A stretch of 64,000 bases of DNA from Pararhizobium antarcticum (GTDB taxonomy: Bacteria > Pseudomonadota > Alphaproteobacteria > Rhizobiales > Rhizobiaceae), in assembly GCF_001885585.1 (NCBI RefSeq), contig NZ_LSRP01000057.1, forward strand, positions 1 to 64,000. Direction: 5' to 3'. The notes below the pieces were generated by a model. That model did no database searches. It was not told where the DNA came from and was given only the letters and a program-made list of their open reading frames with translations. The position numbers and the translations under genes are program-made. Positions 44,852 to 56,393 of this stretch are shown here, piece by piece. Position 1 is the first letter of the stretch, and every line of letters begins with the position of its first letter.

Positions 44852-45842
44852 TTTCCTGGCGCAGCGTTTCGCCGGGACGCAGGATGGCTTTCGGGAAGCC
44901 GGCATGGTTGATGGCGTCCGGCCAGATCTGGCTTTCAAGGCAGAAGCCGGCGAATGGGCCGTAGGTCCGGCCTTCGAGGCCGGGAACAGCGATATTCATC
45001 TTGAAGCCCGTATAGAGCTGGATGCCCGGCTCTGTCGTGCGCACTTCCAGCGATACGCCTGAATTGATGCTGCGCACCAGCGCCACCGATCGTTTCGGCT
45101 CCCGTTCCGTCGACAGGCAAAAATTGTGGTCGTGGCCGGGCCCTTCGCCTTCCAACTGGCGGCGCATCGGCGTCATGGTGCGAAGATCGAAGATGGTTCC
45201 GTCAACCGGTGCGATTTCGCCGGTCGGGATCTGCAGGGCATCGGTCGGCAGATAATGATCGGCGCTGATCATGATGTCGTGGTCCAGTGCCACGTCCAGT
45301 CCGTCGAGATTGAAATAGCTGTGCTGGCAGATATTGGCGATCGTCGCGCGATCGGTCGTGCTCTCATAGATGACGGACAGGACGCCGCCTTCGCCGAGCC
45401 GGTAGGTGCAGGTGACAGTGCAATTGCCGGGATAGCCGGCGCGGCCATCCGGATCGACGACCTGCAGCGTGACGCTGTCTTCGGACTGTCCGACGATCGT
45501 CCAGTTTTGCTGGGCGATGCCGGTGCTGCCGCCATGCAGATGCGAGACGCTGTTTTCGTTGAGTTCCAGTTGGTAGGCGGTTCCGTCGATGCTGAAACGT
45601 CCACCGCCCGTGCGGTTGGAACAGCGGCCCGGCGTTGCGCCGAAATAGGGCGAATGCTCGAGATACTCGGGAAATGTTTCGAAACCCAGCACCAGCGGTG
45701 GCGCATGGCCGTCGAGCCGAAGATCCTGGATAATGGCGCCAAAGGTCAGCACGCTGGCTGTCAATCCGCCGCCCTTGATGACGATGCGAAGGACGGGTTC
45801 GCCAGATGGGTCCTGGCCGAATGTTTCAGTCTCTGCGTGCAC
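44826..45842 (-). CDS. galM: Aldose 1-epimerase (mutarotase), GalM family
   Basis: Interconverts alpha and beta anomers of free sugars so that kinases or dehydrogenases can use them. The 338-aa product shows FGATPGRCSNRTGGGRF, SHLHGGSTG, the catalytic-type His in CQHSYFNL and the catalytic Glu in FCLESQIWPDAINH. The GTG start at 45842 has GGGAGGAA eight bases before it; the frame continues to an ATG at 45887 without such a site. Close to the CUT1 transporter but on the opposite strand, so it likely serves the same sugar. Confidence 0.9.
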   Translation of the reverse strand: MHAETETFGQDPSGEPVLRIVIKGGGLTASVLTFGAIIQDLRLDGHAPPLVLGFETFPEYLEHSPYFGATPGRCSNRTGGGRFSIDGTAYQLELNENSVSHLHGGSTGIAQQNWTIVGQSEDSVTLQVVDPDGRAGYPGNCTVTCTYRLGEGGVLSVIYESTTDRATIANICQHSYFNLDGLDVALDHDIMISADHYLPTDALQIPTGEIAPVDGTIFDLRTMTPMRRQLEGEGPGHDHNFCLSTEREPKRSVALVRSINSGVSLEVRTTEPGIQLYTGFKMNIAVPGLEGRTYGPFAGFCLESQIWPDAINHAGFPKAILRPGETLRQETDYVFSKT

Positions 45843-45931
45843 GGCCTCTGTTCCTCCCGGTCTCTGTTGCGCGGCAACCTGCGTCATTTCAACGGTCGCG
45901 GCAACCGAAAAGGCATATAATTCATCAGGCG

Positions 45932-46384
45932 CTAGACCGTCTTTTGATAGATGATGAAAGGCGTCTTGTCGGCGATCCGGTCGTAGAGCTTGCGTGCCGT
46001 GGCGTTGAAGTCCTGCGTCATCCAGTAGACCTCCTGGCTGCCGGCTTGGCTTGCTCTTTCGTAAACGGCTTCGATCAAGGCCCTGCCGATGCCCTGACCC
46101 CTGATCTCCGGATCGGCAAACAGATCCTGCAGATAGCAGATCGAATTGCGGTGCCAGCAGGAGCGGTGGAAGAGGATATGGCCCAACCCCACCGGTCGAC
46201 CGTCGAGCACAGCGACAAGGCCCGCATATTCATTCGCGTCTCCGCTCAGCAGCCGCGAAAAGGTGAGGGCGTAGATGTCTTCCGGCAGCGTGGTCTCGTA
46301 AAACGCCAGGTAGGCCGTCCAGAGCCTGCGCCAGTCCTGTTCGTCACCGGCCTGAAGCGGCCTGATCTGAAGGTCTTGTTTCAT
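45932..46384 (-). CDS. GNAT family N-acetyltransferase
   Basis: Acetyl-CoA-dependent acyltransferase, 150 aa. The acetyl-CoA-binding loop is [24 protein letters not shown]-like (R-G-Q-G-I-G-R-A), and the C-terminal [13 protein letters not shown] segment is usual in the family. Its ATG overlaps the metA stop by 4 nt (ATGA), so it is translated from the SAM-II-controlled message. Substrate unknown; the coupling to metA hints at amino-acid or small-amine chemistry but does not prove it. Confidence 0.88.
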   Translation of the reverse strand: MKQDLQIRPLQAGDEQDWRRLWTAYLAFYETTLPEDIYALTFSRLLSGDANEYAGLVAVLDGRPVGLGHILFHRSCWHRNSICYLQDLFADPEIRGQGIGRALIEAVYERASQAGSQEVYWMTQDFNATARKLYDRIADKTPFIIYQKTV

Positions 46385-47319
46385 AGCTGGTCCCGCCTGT
46401 TGTCCGTGCCGATATCCTCGAGATCATAGGGTGTCGTCTGGTAGATGGCGTTGATCCAGTTGCCGAACAGCAGATGTGCATGGCTGCGCCAGCGGTTCTG
46501 TGGTGGCAACGAGGGATCGTTGTGCGGAAAATAGTTGCGCGGCATCTTGATCGGCACCCCGGCATTTACGTCGCGGAAATATTCGTCCGCCAACGACGTC
46601 GAATCATATTCGACATGGTTGAAGATGTAGAGCCGGTTGCCCTTCTTTTCGTGTAGCAGGCAGACGCCGACCTCGTCGGATTCCATCAGGGTTTCCAGTT
46701 CCGGCACCTTGTCGATGTCGGCGCGGCGGACTTCCGTCCAGCGCGATACGGGGATCTGGAAATCGTCTGAGAAGCCGCTCAGATAGGCGGAGGCCGGATT
46801 GAGATTGTGATGGCGATAGACGCCAAAGGCTTTTTCCTTGAGCGTGTATTTCGGAACGCCGTGGAAATGATAGGCCGCCGCCATCGCCCCCCAGCAGACG
46901 TTCAGCGTCGAATGGACATGGGTTTGCGTCCAGTCGAGGATCTGCCGCATCTCGTCCCAATAGGTAACGTCCTCGTAGTTCAGCGTCTCGATCGGTGCGC
47001 CGGTGATGATGAAGCCATCGAACTTCCGGTCGCGCACCTCTTCCCAGGTGCTGTAGAAGGACAGGAGGTGCTCTTCCGAAGTGTTCTTGGCCTTGTGGCC
47101 GCCGACGCGCACCAGCGACAGTTCCACCTGCAGCGGCGAGGCGCCGACAAGGCGGGCGATCTGCACCTCCGTCTTGATCTTGTTCGGCATGAGGTTGAGC
47201 AGCCCGATCTGCAACGGCCGGATATCCTGGCGGATCGCGGCCGTCTCGGTCATCACGCGCACACCCTCCTTGACGAGGGTCTCTACGGCTGGCAGCGAAT
47301 CGGGAATTTTGATGGGCAT
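46381..47319 (-). CDS. metA: Homoserine O-acetyltransferase of the MetA family
   Basis: First committed step of methionine synthesis: acylation of homoserine. The 312-aa product keeps the MetA catalytic set at the E. coli positions: Cys142 (NVCWGAMAA), His235 and Glu237 (NHVEYD). Residue 111 is Glu (TGAPIE); in this family Glu111 selects acetyl-CoA and Gly111 selects succinyl-CoA, so the product should be O-acetylhomoserine although many databases would label it a succinyltransferase. Start ATG at 47319; a longer frame to 47382 runs toward the riboswitch. Followed by a coupled GNAT gene. Confidence 0.95.
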   Translation of the reverse strand: MPIKIPDSLPAVETLVKEGVRVMTETAAIRQDIRPLQIGLLNLMPNKIKTEVQIARLVGASPLQVELSLVRVGGHKAKNTSEEHLLSFYSTWEEVRDRKFDGFIITGAPIETLNYEDVTYWDEMRQILDWTQTHVHSTLNVCWGAMAAAYHFHGVPKYTLKEKAFGVYRHHNLNPASAYLSGFSDDFQIPVSRWTEVRRADIDKVPELETLMESDEVGVCLLHEKKGNRLYIFNHVEYDSTSLADEYFRDVNAGVPIKMPRNYFPHNDPSLPPQNRWRSHAHLLFGNWINAIYQTTPYDLEDIGTDNRRDQL

Positions 47320-47383
47320 GGCTTCACTCGAACGACATCGACGCCGACCGAATGAAGGGATGCGGGTGTTTCGACAACCCACG

Positions 47384-47440
47384 GCCCTTTAGCGACTTGT
47401 TTAACGTGGCTGCAAGCCGGCCGGCCAAATCACCACACCG
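47384..47440 (-). ncRNA. SAM-II riboswitch (metA leader)
   Basis: On the minus strand the leader reads, in order, a GTGTGGTGATTTGG 5' stem-loop segment, GCTTGCAGCCACGTTAAACA and then a GTCGCTAAAGGG 3' segment, matching the conserved SAM-II pseudoknot core (TGATTT, GCTTGCAGCCACGTTAAA, GCTAAAG). It lies 65 bases upstream of the metA ATG. SAM-II riboswitches bind S-adenosylmethionine and lower methionine-gene expression in alphaproteobacteria. Confidence 0.92.
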
Positions 47441-47617
47441 TCTAGATAACGCCTGTTCAGCCGGGAATCAAGACGCGACGCATGTCCGTTCAAGCGCCTG
47501 CAGTTATCGCCGATGGGGTGTACCGCGTTCTGGAAGACCTTTCGTGCGGGCAAAGCCTTGTCCTGAAACTTTGGAGGGCGATGGGACGTTATGGCTACCT
47601 GCTCTGGAGGACGTCAT

Positions 47618-48049
47618 ATGCCGAGCCTGGCCTATCAAATCAGCCCCAAGGATTTTCGCCAGAGACGGATGCTGCAGGCAACGATCGCCGTTCTGGCCCT
47701 GCTACCTGTCTTTGCCGGGCTTTCAGGCGTGGTCACCGGCGCCAGGTTTCTCGGCGTGGACGTCTCGCCCGTCGATCTCGACAGCCATGTGCGTTTTCTG
47801 TCCGGACTGTTCCTTGCCTTGGGGATCGGCTGGTACAGCTGTATCCGGGCGATCGAGAAGAAAACCGAACGGATCTGGTTGCTGGCAATCCTGACATTCT
47901 GCGGTGGGCTGGCGCGTCTCGCCTCGCTGGTAATCGCCGGCCCGCCATCCGCCGGCCATCTGCTCGGACTGGGCATGGAGCTCCTGGTTGTACCATGCCT
48001 TGTCTTCTGGCATCACCGGGTCTCGGCACTGGTCAAGGGACATCTCTGA
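47618..48049 (+). CDS. DUF4345-type small membrane protein
   Basis: 143-aa integral membrane protein with four hydrophobic helices (ATIAVLALLPVFAGLSGV; FLSGLFLALGIGWYS; LLAILTFCGGLARLASLV; LLGLGMELLVVPCLVFW). The motif DSHVRFLSGLFLALGI is typical of DUF4345 proteins, whose function is unknown. The ATG at 47618 has GGAGG seven bases upstream and gives a better protein than the overlapping longer frames in this stretch. It is divergent from metA and not obviously linked to its neighbours. Confidence 0.8.
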   Translation: MPSLAYQISPKDFRQRRMLQATIAVLALLPVFAGLSGVVTGARFLGVDVSPVDLDSHVRFLSGLFLALGIGWYSCIRAIEKKTERIWLLAILTFCGGLARLASLVIAGPPSAGHLLGLGMELLVVPCLVFWHHRVSALVKGHL

Positions 48050-48307
48050 CTTGGCTGGCGCATTTGTTGGAGGCAGACTCTCCAGGGCGTTCCCAGTTAA
48101 CCCTGAGGTCACGAAACCGTCTGACGGCCGGCTTTCCTTTGATTCCGCTCTTGCCAGGTCTTGTGCCGAACCTATTTCGATATCATATTCTGTTCAGGCA
48201 TGCTGAAGCCCCGCAGCGGCGCCTGGGAAGCGAAGACGACGTGTTTCAGGCATGTCTCCCGTCCGCACCTGACACCGTAAACCAACCGGGGCTTGAAAGA
48301 GGAAACT

Positions 48308-49051
48308 ATGGCTGATCTTCGAAACTACCAAACCCGAGTGTCGCCTGCCGGCGCGCAGGCGGGTGCCGTGATCGACCAGGGTCTGCGCACTCATATGCTG
48401 AAGGTCTACAACCTGATGGCTCTGGGTCTTGCGATCACGGGTATCGCCGCCTACGCCGCATTTCAACTCGCATTTGCCGATGGGCAGCTGACTGCTTTCG
48501 GACAGGCGATCTATGTCAGCCCGCTGAAGTGGGTCGTCATGCTGGCGCCGCTGGCACTCGTCTTCTTCCTGAGTTTCCGCATCAACAAGATGAGCGTGGC
48601 TGCAGCCCAGACGACGTTCTGGATCTATGCCGGCCTGATGGGGCTTTCTCTGTCCTCGATCTTCCTGGTCTATACCGGTCAGAGCATCGTGCAGACGTTC
48701 TTCGTCACGGCAGCTTCGTTCGGCGGCCTGTCGCTCTACGGTTACACGACGAAACGGGACCTGTCGGGCATGGGCTCGTTCCTTGTCATGGGCCTGTTCG
48801 GCCTGATCATCGCCTCGATCGTCAACATCTTCCTCGGCTCGTCCGCCCTTGATTTCGCGATCTCGGTGATCGGCGTCCTGATCTTCGCGGGTCTCACCGC
48901 CTGGGATACGCAGAAGATCAAGGAAATGTACTTCGAAGCGGATGGTGCCGATGCTGCTGGCCGCAAGGCGATCATGGGCGCGCTGACGCTATACCTCGAC
49001 TTCGTCAACCTGTTCCTGTTCATGCTGCGTTTCCTTGGAAACCGCAATTAA
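48308..49051 (+). CDS. Bax inhibitor-1/YccA family membrane protein
   Basis: 247-aa inner-membrane protein with about seven helices: an N-terminal cytosolic stretch, then YNLMALGLAITGIAAYAAF and following hydrophobic segments, ending in LYLDFVNLFLFMLRFLGNRN. The family motif TAWDTQKIKEMY, with the Asp important for calcium or proton transport in BsYetJ-like members, is present. Single-gene unit: ATG at 48308 with GAGG upstream, and a strong intrinsic terminator 25 bases after the stop. The role in bacteria is unsettled (membrane stress, FtsH interaction). Confidence 0.92.
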   Translation: MADLRNYQTRVSPAGAQAGAVIDQGLRTHMLKVYNLMALGLAITGIAAYAAFQLAFADGQLTAFGQAIYVSPLKWVVMLAPLALVFFLSFRINKMSVAAAQTTFWIYAGLMGLSLSSIFLVYTGQSIVQTFFVTAASFGGLSLYGYTTKRDLSGMGSFLVMGLFGLIIASIVNIFLGSSALDFAISVIGVLIFAGLTAWDTQKIKEMYFEADGADAAGRKAIMGALTLYLDFVNLFLFMLRFLGNRN

Positions 49052-49073
49052 GCTGGACCGACAGACAGAATGG

Positions 49074-49099
49074 AAAAGGCGGCTTCGGCCGCCTTTTTT
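49074..49099 (+). terminator. Rho-independent terminator
   Basis: Perfect stem AAGGCGGC / GCCGCCTT with TTCG tetraloop, followed directly by a run of six T. It ends the Bax-inhibitor-1 transcript. Confidence 0.93.
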
Positions 49100-49269
49100 G
49101 TTGCCAAGAGGAGAACTTGATGGCTCGGTCATGCCATGACAGAGAGGATAATCGCGAACATTGGGAATCCAAGCCGTGCCCTGTCCCTCCGCGATGGAGC
49201 GGAAACGCAGGCCGACCGGCACCCGGAATTTTTCCAGATAGGCTCTCTTGGGGTTAAATCCTGCCGCGC

Positions 49270-49674
49270 TCAGGTGTCGATCAGTTTCAGCGCCTTGTCG
49301 AACACCTTCAGAACCTGTGGCAATTCATGGCCGCGCTTCAGGATCCGGCCGTTGACATCAACGACACTGAAGGCGCCCTGCTTGGACGAAAGCCTGGGGT
49401 TTTTCTCGATCCGGTAAAGCGGCGTCTCCCCCGATCGTTTGAAAACCGAAAAGACCGCCCGGTCCTTGAGGTGGTCGATGGCATAATCGCGCCAGTCGCC
49501 GTCTCCGACCATTCGCCCATAGATCCGCAGGATAAGATCCAGCTCCCGACGATGGAAGGTGATGGGCAGCGGATCGCGGGCGTTGCGGTATTCGTGGAAA
49601 TCGACCACCACGTTCGATGCGGTCTCGCGGTCCGACCGTGTGTCGCCGCGCGGCAAATCCGGCTGATCAGTCAT
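49270..49674 (-). CDS. DUF2794 domain protein
   Basis: 134-aa soluble protein of a family found almost only in alphaproteobacteria; function unknown. The core is DFHEYRNARDPLPITFHRRELDLIL, then LIYGRMVGDGDWRDYAID-like and FSVFKRSGETPLYRIEKNP segments, covering the whole domain. No signal or membrane segments. It is a single gene on the minus strand. Confidence 0.88.
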   Translation of the reverse strand: MTDQPDLPRGDTRSDRETASNVVVDFHEYRNARDPLPITFHRRELDLILRIYGRMVGDGDWRDYAIDHLKDRAVFSVFKRSGETPLYRIEKNPRLSSKQGAFSVVDVNGRILKRGHELPQVLKVFDKALKLIDT

Positions 49675-49984
49675 TCTTATTCCCGGCCTTGTATTGTGAC
49701 AGGACCGTTACAGTGTGCCTGAGCGTGGCTGAAAATCAAGCTGGAACGAAATTTGGATTATTTTGCGCCGCCGCATTTCAGTCAAAACCATGCCCAAATT
49801 CCCGGCGACACTCCAAGGCGTCGTTGTCGGACGTGCGTTTTGCCACCCTGTCCGGCGCGTCATCCATAGTCGCTCGAGGCGTTTGTTCTTCAGTGATGTG
49901 GTGGTTCGGTCCGGTATCTTCGAACCCTCAGCCCCAGCCCCTCGTCGCTACCGGGCCGAACCGATCCGCCATTGCTGCTGATTT
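49675..49984. other. Intergenic region, no feature seen
   Basis: About 310 bases between two minus-strand genes (DUF2794 and DUF1223). It should hold the DUF2794 promoter; I see no convincing gene, repeat or terminator. Confidence 0.5.
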
Positions 49985-50773
49985 TCAGTTGGCACCGTCC
50001 TTGGACAAGATCGTCGTCGCGCCGAGAATGGCGCTGGGCTTGTCGCCGTTTTTGATCGTCTGCAGCAGTATGGCGCAACCGCCATTGTCGCCCTGTTTGA
50101 GAACGGAGGCCGGCAGGACGAATTTCGAAGCCTTGCCATTCCACATGCCGATCGTCTGCACATCGCGCACCGCGTGCCAGTAGTCGACGCGCTTGCCGGT
50201 GTTCTCGCCCTTCTGGATGTTGACGGTCTGGCGTCGGTCGAAATAGACCACGACGACATCCGCCTTGCCTTCACCCGATCCGACGCTGATATCGATCTCG
50301 TCGCGGCCGATCCGGGCGCCGATCTTTACCTTCAGGCCATGGCCGCCGGCCGCCATCTCGTTGATGCGCGTCTTGATTCCAGAAAGATCGGAGCCGTTGA
50401 TATGGTCCCGGCCGTTGATCACCGCCTGGGGTGTGTAGACACCACTGCGACCGAGCGCCTTTGCATAGGCGTATTGCCGTGCAGTGTTTTCCTTCGAGCC
50501 GAGCGTGTCTTCCCAGCCGAGGTAATTCCAGTAGTCGACATGGTAGGACAGGGCCACGACCTTGCCTTCCTCGACGAGGCGCTGGAGCGCGGCATCGGCC
50601 GGAGGGCAGGAGGAACAGCCCTGGCTGGTAAACAGTTCGACCACGCCGCTCGGGCCCAACCCGGCTGCCGGGGCGTCGTCGTCGGCATAGGCCGGAGATG
50701 ACATCGCCACACCGAAACCCAGGGCCAGAAGAAGGCAACGCACGGTGCGGGTTCCAGACATCAGACGTTCCAT
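49985..50773 (-). CDS. DUF1223 secreted thioredoxin-fold protein
   Basis: 262 aa with a signal peptide ending at about residue 30 (MSSPAYA). The mature protein begins with VVELFTSQGCSSCPPAD, a CxxC motif on a thioredoxin-like fold typical of DUF1223, then YHVDYWNYLGWEDTLGS and VYTPQAVINGRDH, which are highly conserved in the family. It is probably periplasmic. The CxxC suggests redox or metal chemistry, but no function is established. Single gene upstream of the acnA terminator. Confidence 0.88.
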   Translation of the reverse strand: MERLMSGTRTVRCLLLALGFGVAMSSPAYADDDAPAAGLGPSGVVELFTSQGCSSCPPADAALQRLVEEGKVVALSYHVDYWNYLGWEDTLGSKENTARQYAYAKALGRSGVYTPQAVINGRDHINGSDLSGIKTRINEMAAGGHGLKVKIGARIGRDEIDISVGSGEGKADVVVVYFDRRQTVNIQKGENTGKRVDYWHAVRDVQTIGMWNGKASKFVLPASVLKQGDNGGCAILLQTIKNGDKPSAILGATTILSKDGAN

Positions 50774-50994
50774 TCCTTCGGCCTTTTTAAGGCCATACCA
50801 TGCGAGCGCACAGGGACATTCTAATCCCGTGCAAGTAAAAACTTCGTACGAAACAGCCCGCCGTACCGAGCGCTGACCGATCCAGTGTTTAAAGGAGGTT
50901 TTTCCTTCTTGCGTCTGTCATACGCCGCCTGTGCTTCAACAGAAAGTCACGTTGGAGTGAGCCGCCCGGCACCGTCCATGACCGGTCCGGAAAC

Positions 50995-51029
50995 GAAAGA
51001 AGCCGGGGCGTGGTGCCCCGGCTTCTTTC
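50995..51029 (-). terminator. Terminator hairpin of acnA
   Basis: Perfect 15-bp stem (50995-51009 with 51015-51029) with five-base loop, starting with GAAAG and ending CTTTC, 18 bases after the acnA stop on the minus strand. The U-run is short, so termination may be helped by the very long GC stem; it could work in both directions. Confidence 0.75.
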
Positions 51030-51047
51030 CGATTCAATGATGGCGGA

Positions 51048-53738
<2,691 letters not shown>

Positions 53739-53999
53739 TGGTTACCCCGTTCCGTTTGATCGCCAAGAACTGACGTACGAACGCCCTTGCGCTTTGGGAG
53801 CGCGAAATGGGATGCGGGTACGGCCATTTCCGCTGTCCGTACGTGGAAACTTCCATGTTCGGGCGCTAGGATGAAATTCACGCCGACCGCTGGCGTGTTG
53901 GGGCGTTTATAGATAATTTCTCAGAAACGTGCCAGACCAACTCTCCTCAAATTGAGACAATTTTTTCGCATTGCGACGAACGTCGTAAAGGGATCGTGA

Positions 54000-54644
54000 A
54001 TGCCGGTGAAACTGCATGTGGAAGATCTGGCCGCCCGACGCGGTGAAGACCTGATTTTCCAACATATTTCCCTTGTTCTGCAGGCCGGCGAGGGGCTTGT
54101 CGTGACGGGGGCCAACGGATCTGGAAAATCGACGTTCCTAAGGGTTCTGTCGGGGCTTTTGCCGGTGGACGCGGGCAGGGTCCGGCTGGAGGGCGCCGGG
54201 AGCGACAATCTTGCCGAATCCAGCCACTATCTCGGGCATCGCAATGCCATGAAGCGCGAGCTGACCGTCAGCGAGAACCTGGTTTTCTGGCAGGACTTCA
54301 TGGGTGATTCGCCGGGAGGCCGCGGGCTGCCGGTCGAGGTGGCAATCGATGCGCTCGGATTGTCCGGCATCGGTCACCTGCCGTTCGGTTATCTCTCCGC
54401 CGGGCAGCAGCGGCGCATGGCCATGGCGCGACTGCTCGTTGCCTTCCGCCCCGTCTGGTTGCTCGATGAGCCCACCGCAGCGCTCGATGCCAGCGCCGAC
54501 CGCATGTTTGCAGGCCTGGTCCGAGGTCATCTCGAACAGGGCGGCATTGTTGTTGCCGCGACCCATCAGCCGCTCGGGATCGACGGCGTGCGGGAGTTGC
54601 GAATGACAGGGTTTGCGGGTGTGTTTGCGGAGGCAGGGTATTGA
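54000..54644 (+). CDS. ccmA: Cytochrome c maturation ATPase CcmA
   Basis: ABC ATPase that drives release of holo-CcmE from CcmC in system I cytochrome c maturation. 214 aa: Walker A GANGSGKSTFLR, signature YLSAGQQRRMAMARL, Walker B VWLLDEPTAALD, switch VAATHQPL. First gene of ccmA-B-C-D-G; ccmE, F and H are not in this window. An 85-base gap with a perfect palindrome separates it from ccmB, unlike the tight spacing in the rest of the operon. Confidence 0.95.
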   Translation: MPVKLHVEDLAARRGEDLIFQHISLVLQAGEGLVVTGANGSGKSTFLRVLSGLLPVDAGRVRLEGAGSDNLAESSHYLGHRNAMKRELTVSENLVFWQDFMGDSPGGRGLPVEVAIDALGLSGIGHLPFGYLSAGQQRRMAMARLLVAFRPVWLLDEPTAALDASADRMFAGLVRGHLEQGGIVVAATHQPLGIDGVRELRMTGFAGVFAEAGY

Positions 54645-54670
54645 TGTCGCTGTTACGCTGCCGTGAAATT

Positions 54671-54700
54671 CTCCCTCATCCGACCCTTCGGATGAGGGAG
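54671..54700. repeat. Palindromic (REP/RIME-like) element between ccmA and ccmB
   Basis: Perfect 13-bp inverted repeat: CTCCCTCATCCGA, CCCT loop, TCGGATGAGGGAG. The CCCTCATCCG core is a common part of the intergenic mosaic palindromes of rhizobia, so this is probably a short member or remnant inside the operon. Confidence 0.65.
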
Positions 54701-54729
54701 GCTTTGCCAGGGATTCCGGGGGGGCAATC

Positions 54730-55389
54730 ATGATCGCCCTTTTCCTGCGCGACCTGAAGCTGTCCGTGCGCGCCGGTGGCGGGGCGTTGATTGGCGTCCT
54801 GTTCTTCATGACGGTCGTTGCGGTCATTCCGTTCGGGGTCGGTCCCGATCTCAATCTTCTGTCGCGCATCGGACCGGCCATTCTCTGGATCGGGGCGCTG
54901 CTCGCCTGTCTGCTGGGGCTCGACCGGTTGTTCCAGGCCGAGCGCGAGGACGGCTCGCTCGACGTGATGCTGATGCAGGAAACGCCTTTGGTGCTGTCCG
55001 TTCTCGTCAAGTGCCTGGCCCACTGGACGGCCTCCGGTCTGCCGCTGGTGATCGCCTCGCCGCTTCTGGGGCTTTTCATGAACATGAACGAGGTGGCGAT
55101 CGGCGCGACGATGCTGACGCTCCTGGTCGGCACGCCGGCAATCACCTTCATTGGTGCTGTCGGGGCTGCCGTTGCCGTGGCACTGCCGCGTGGCGGGTTG
55201 CTGGTGTCGATCCTCGTGCTGCCGCTGGCCATCCCGGTTCTGATCTTCGGGGTCAGCGCCGCCTATGCGGCCGTCGAGGATCCGGCGCCGTTCCTGCCGC
55301 CATTCCTGATCCTGATCGCCATCACGCTGTTTTTCGCCGTCATCGGGCCGCTTGCCGCAGCGGCGGCGCTCCGGTCGTCTTCTGACTGA
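54730..55389 (+). CDS. ccmB: Heme exporter protein CcmB
   Basis: Membrane subunit of the CcmABCD complex, 219 aa with six hydrophobic helices. Typical segments: ALFLRDLKLSVRAGG at the N-terminus, DRLFQAEREDGSLDVMLMQ, VKCLAHWTASGLPLVIASPLLGL and GLLVSILVLPLAIPVLIFG. Works with CcmA in ATP-dependent release of CcmE-heme. ATG at 54730, shortly after the palindrome. Confidence 0.95.
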   Translation: MIALFLRDLKLSVRAGGGALIGVLFFMTVVAVIPFGVGPDLNLLSRIGPAILWIGALLACLLGLDRLFQAEREDGSLDVMLMQETPLVLSVLVKCLAHWTASGLPLVIASPLLGLFMNMNEVAIGATMLTLLVGTPAITFIGAVGAAVAVALPRGGLLVSILVLPLAIPVLIFGVSAAYAAVEDPAPFLPPFLILIAITLFFAVIGPLAAAAALRSSSD

Positions 55390-55446
55390 CGGAATCGTGA
55401 TGACGCAGGGTCGATTGAAGACAAACCTCTTCCGCGTTAAAGAAGC

Positions 55447-56220
55447 ATGATGAACGATCAAAGCCTTGCCATCCGCAAATTCAGCGACCTTGCCAATCCG
55501 ACCCGGTTCCTCGGGCTGGCGGAGCGTCTGCTGCCATGGTTTTCAGGCCTGACCGCCCTTCTGTTTGTCGTCGGCCTCTATCTCTGTTTTACAACGCAGG
55601 GCGATTACCAGCAGGGCGAGACGGTCCGCATCATGTATATTCATGTGCCTGCCGCCTGGCTGTCGATGATGTGTTACACGGTGATGGCGCTGTCGGCGCT
55701 CGGGACGCTGGTTTGGCGCCATCCGCTGGCCGATGTTTCCGCGAGGGCTGCGGCCCCGATCGGTGCCTGCTTCACCCTTCTCGCGCTCGTTACCGGCTCG
55801 CTCTGGGGCAAGCCGATGTGGGGCACCTGGTGGGTCTGGGATGCCCGGCTGACCTCTGTCTTCGTGCTCTTCCTGATGTATCTCGGCCTGATCGCGCTCA
55901 ATCGCGCCATGGACGATCCCGGCAAGGCTGCCAAGGTATCCGCGATCCTCATTCTCGTCGGCTTCGTCAATATTCCGATCATCAAGTTTTCGGTCGAGTG
56001 GTGGAACACGCTGCACCAGCCGGCGAGCGTCATGCGACTCGATGGTCCGAAGATCGATCCCGAGTTCCTGTGGCCGCTTCTGGTCATGGCGCTTGCCTTC
56101 TCGATGCTGTTCTTCACCCTGCATATTGCCGCCATGCGCAATGAGATCTGGCGCCGACGGGTCACGTCCATGCGCCGTCAGGCTGCGCGCAATCTGGGCA
56201 TGGAAGGACGAAAGGCATGA
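55447..56220 (+). CDS. ccmC: Heme-handling protein CcmC
   Basis: Inner-membrane protein that loads heme onto CcmE, 257 aa with six helices. The diagnostic tryptophan-rich loop GTWWVWDARLTSVFVLF and the flanking heme-ligand histidines (HVPAAWLSM and LHQPASVMR) are present. Gap to ccmB 57 bases; the ATGATGA overlap with ccmD shows translational coupling. Confidence 0.96.
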   Translation: MMNDQSLAIRKFSDLANPTRFLGLAERLLPWFSGLTALLFVVGLYLCFTTQGDYQQGETVRIMYIHVPAAWLSMMCYTVMALSALGTLVWRHPLADVSARAAAPIGACFTLLALVTGSLWGKPMWGTWWVWDARLTSVFVLFLMYLGLIALNRAMDDPGKAAKVSAILILVGFVNIPIIKFSVEWWNTLHQPASVMRLDGPKIDPEFLWPLLVMALAFSMLFFTLHIAAMRNEIWRRRVTSMRRQAARNLGMEGRKA

Positions 56221-56393
56221 TGAGCCATACCGGATATGTGATGGCGAGCTACGGGACCGCCGCTCTCATGGTTGCGGGCCTGATCCTCTGGGTGTTCGCC
56301 GACGGGCGCGGGCGTCGCCGCGAACTCAAGGCGCTGGACGATGCCGGCATCCGCCGCCGGTCGGCGCCAACCACTGCCGGAGAGCCGCAATGA
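56217..56393 (+). CDS. ccmD: Small heme exporter subunit CcmD
   Basis: 58-aa single-pass membrane protein: short periplasmic N-terminus, helix YGTAALMVAGLILWVFA, then an Arg-rich cytoplasmic tail (GRGRRRELKAL). The size, position between ccmC and ccmG, and charge pattern identify CcmD, which stabilises the CcmABC complex. It overlaps ccmC by 4 nt and ccmG by 4 nt (ATGA). Start may be 56217 or the second ATG at 56220. Confidence 0.9.
   Translation: MMSHTGYVMASYGTAALMVAGLILWVFADGRGRRRELKALDDAGIRRRSAPTTAGEPQ

Noticed and set aside
47482-48315. 277-codon plus-strand frame overlapping the DUF4345 gene
   Set aside because: Lacks membrane pattern and family motifs; the frame starting at 47618 has a good ribosome site and DUF4345 features.
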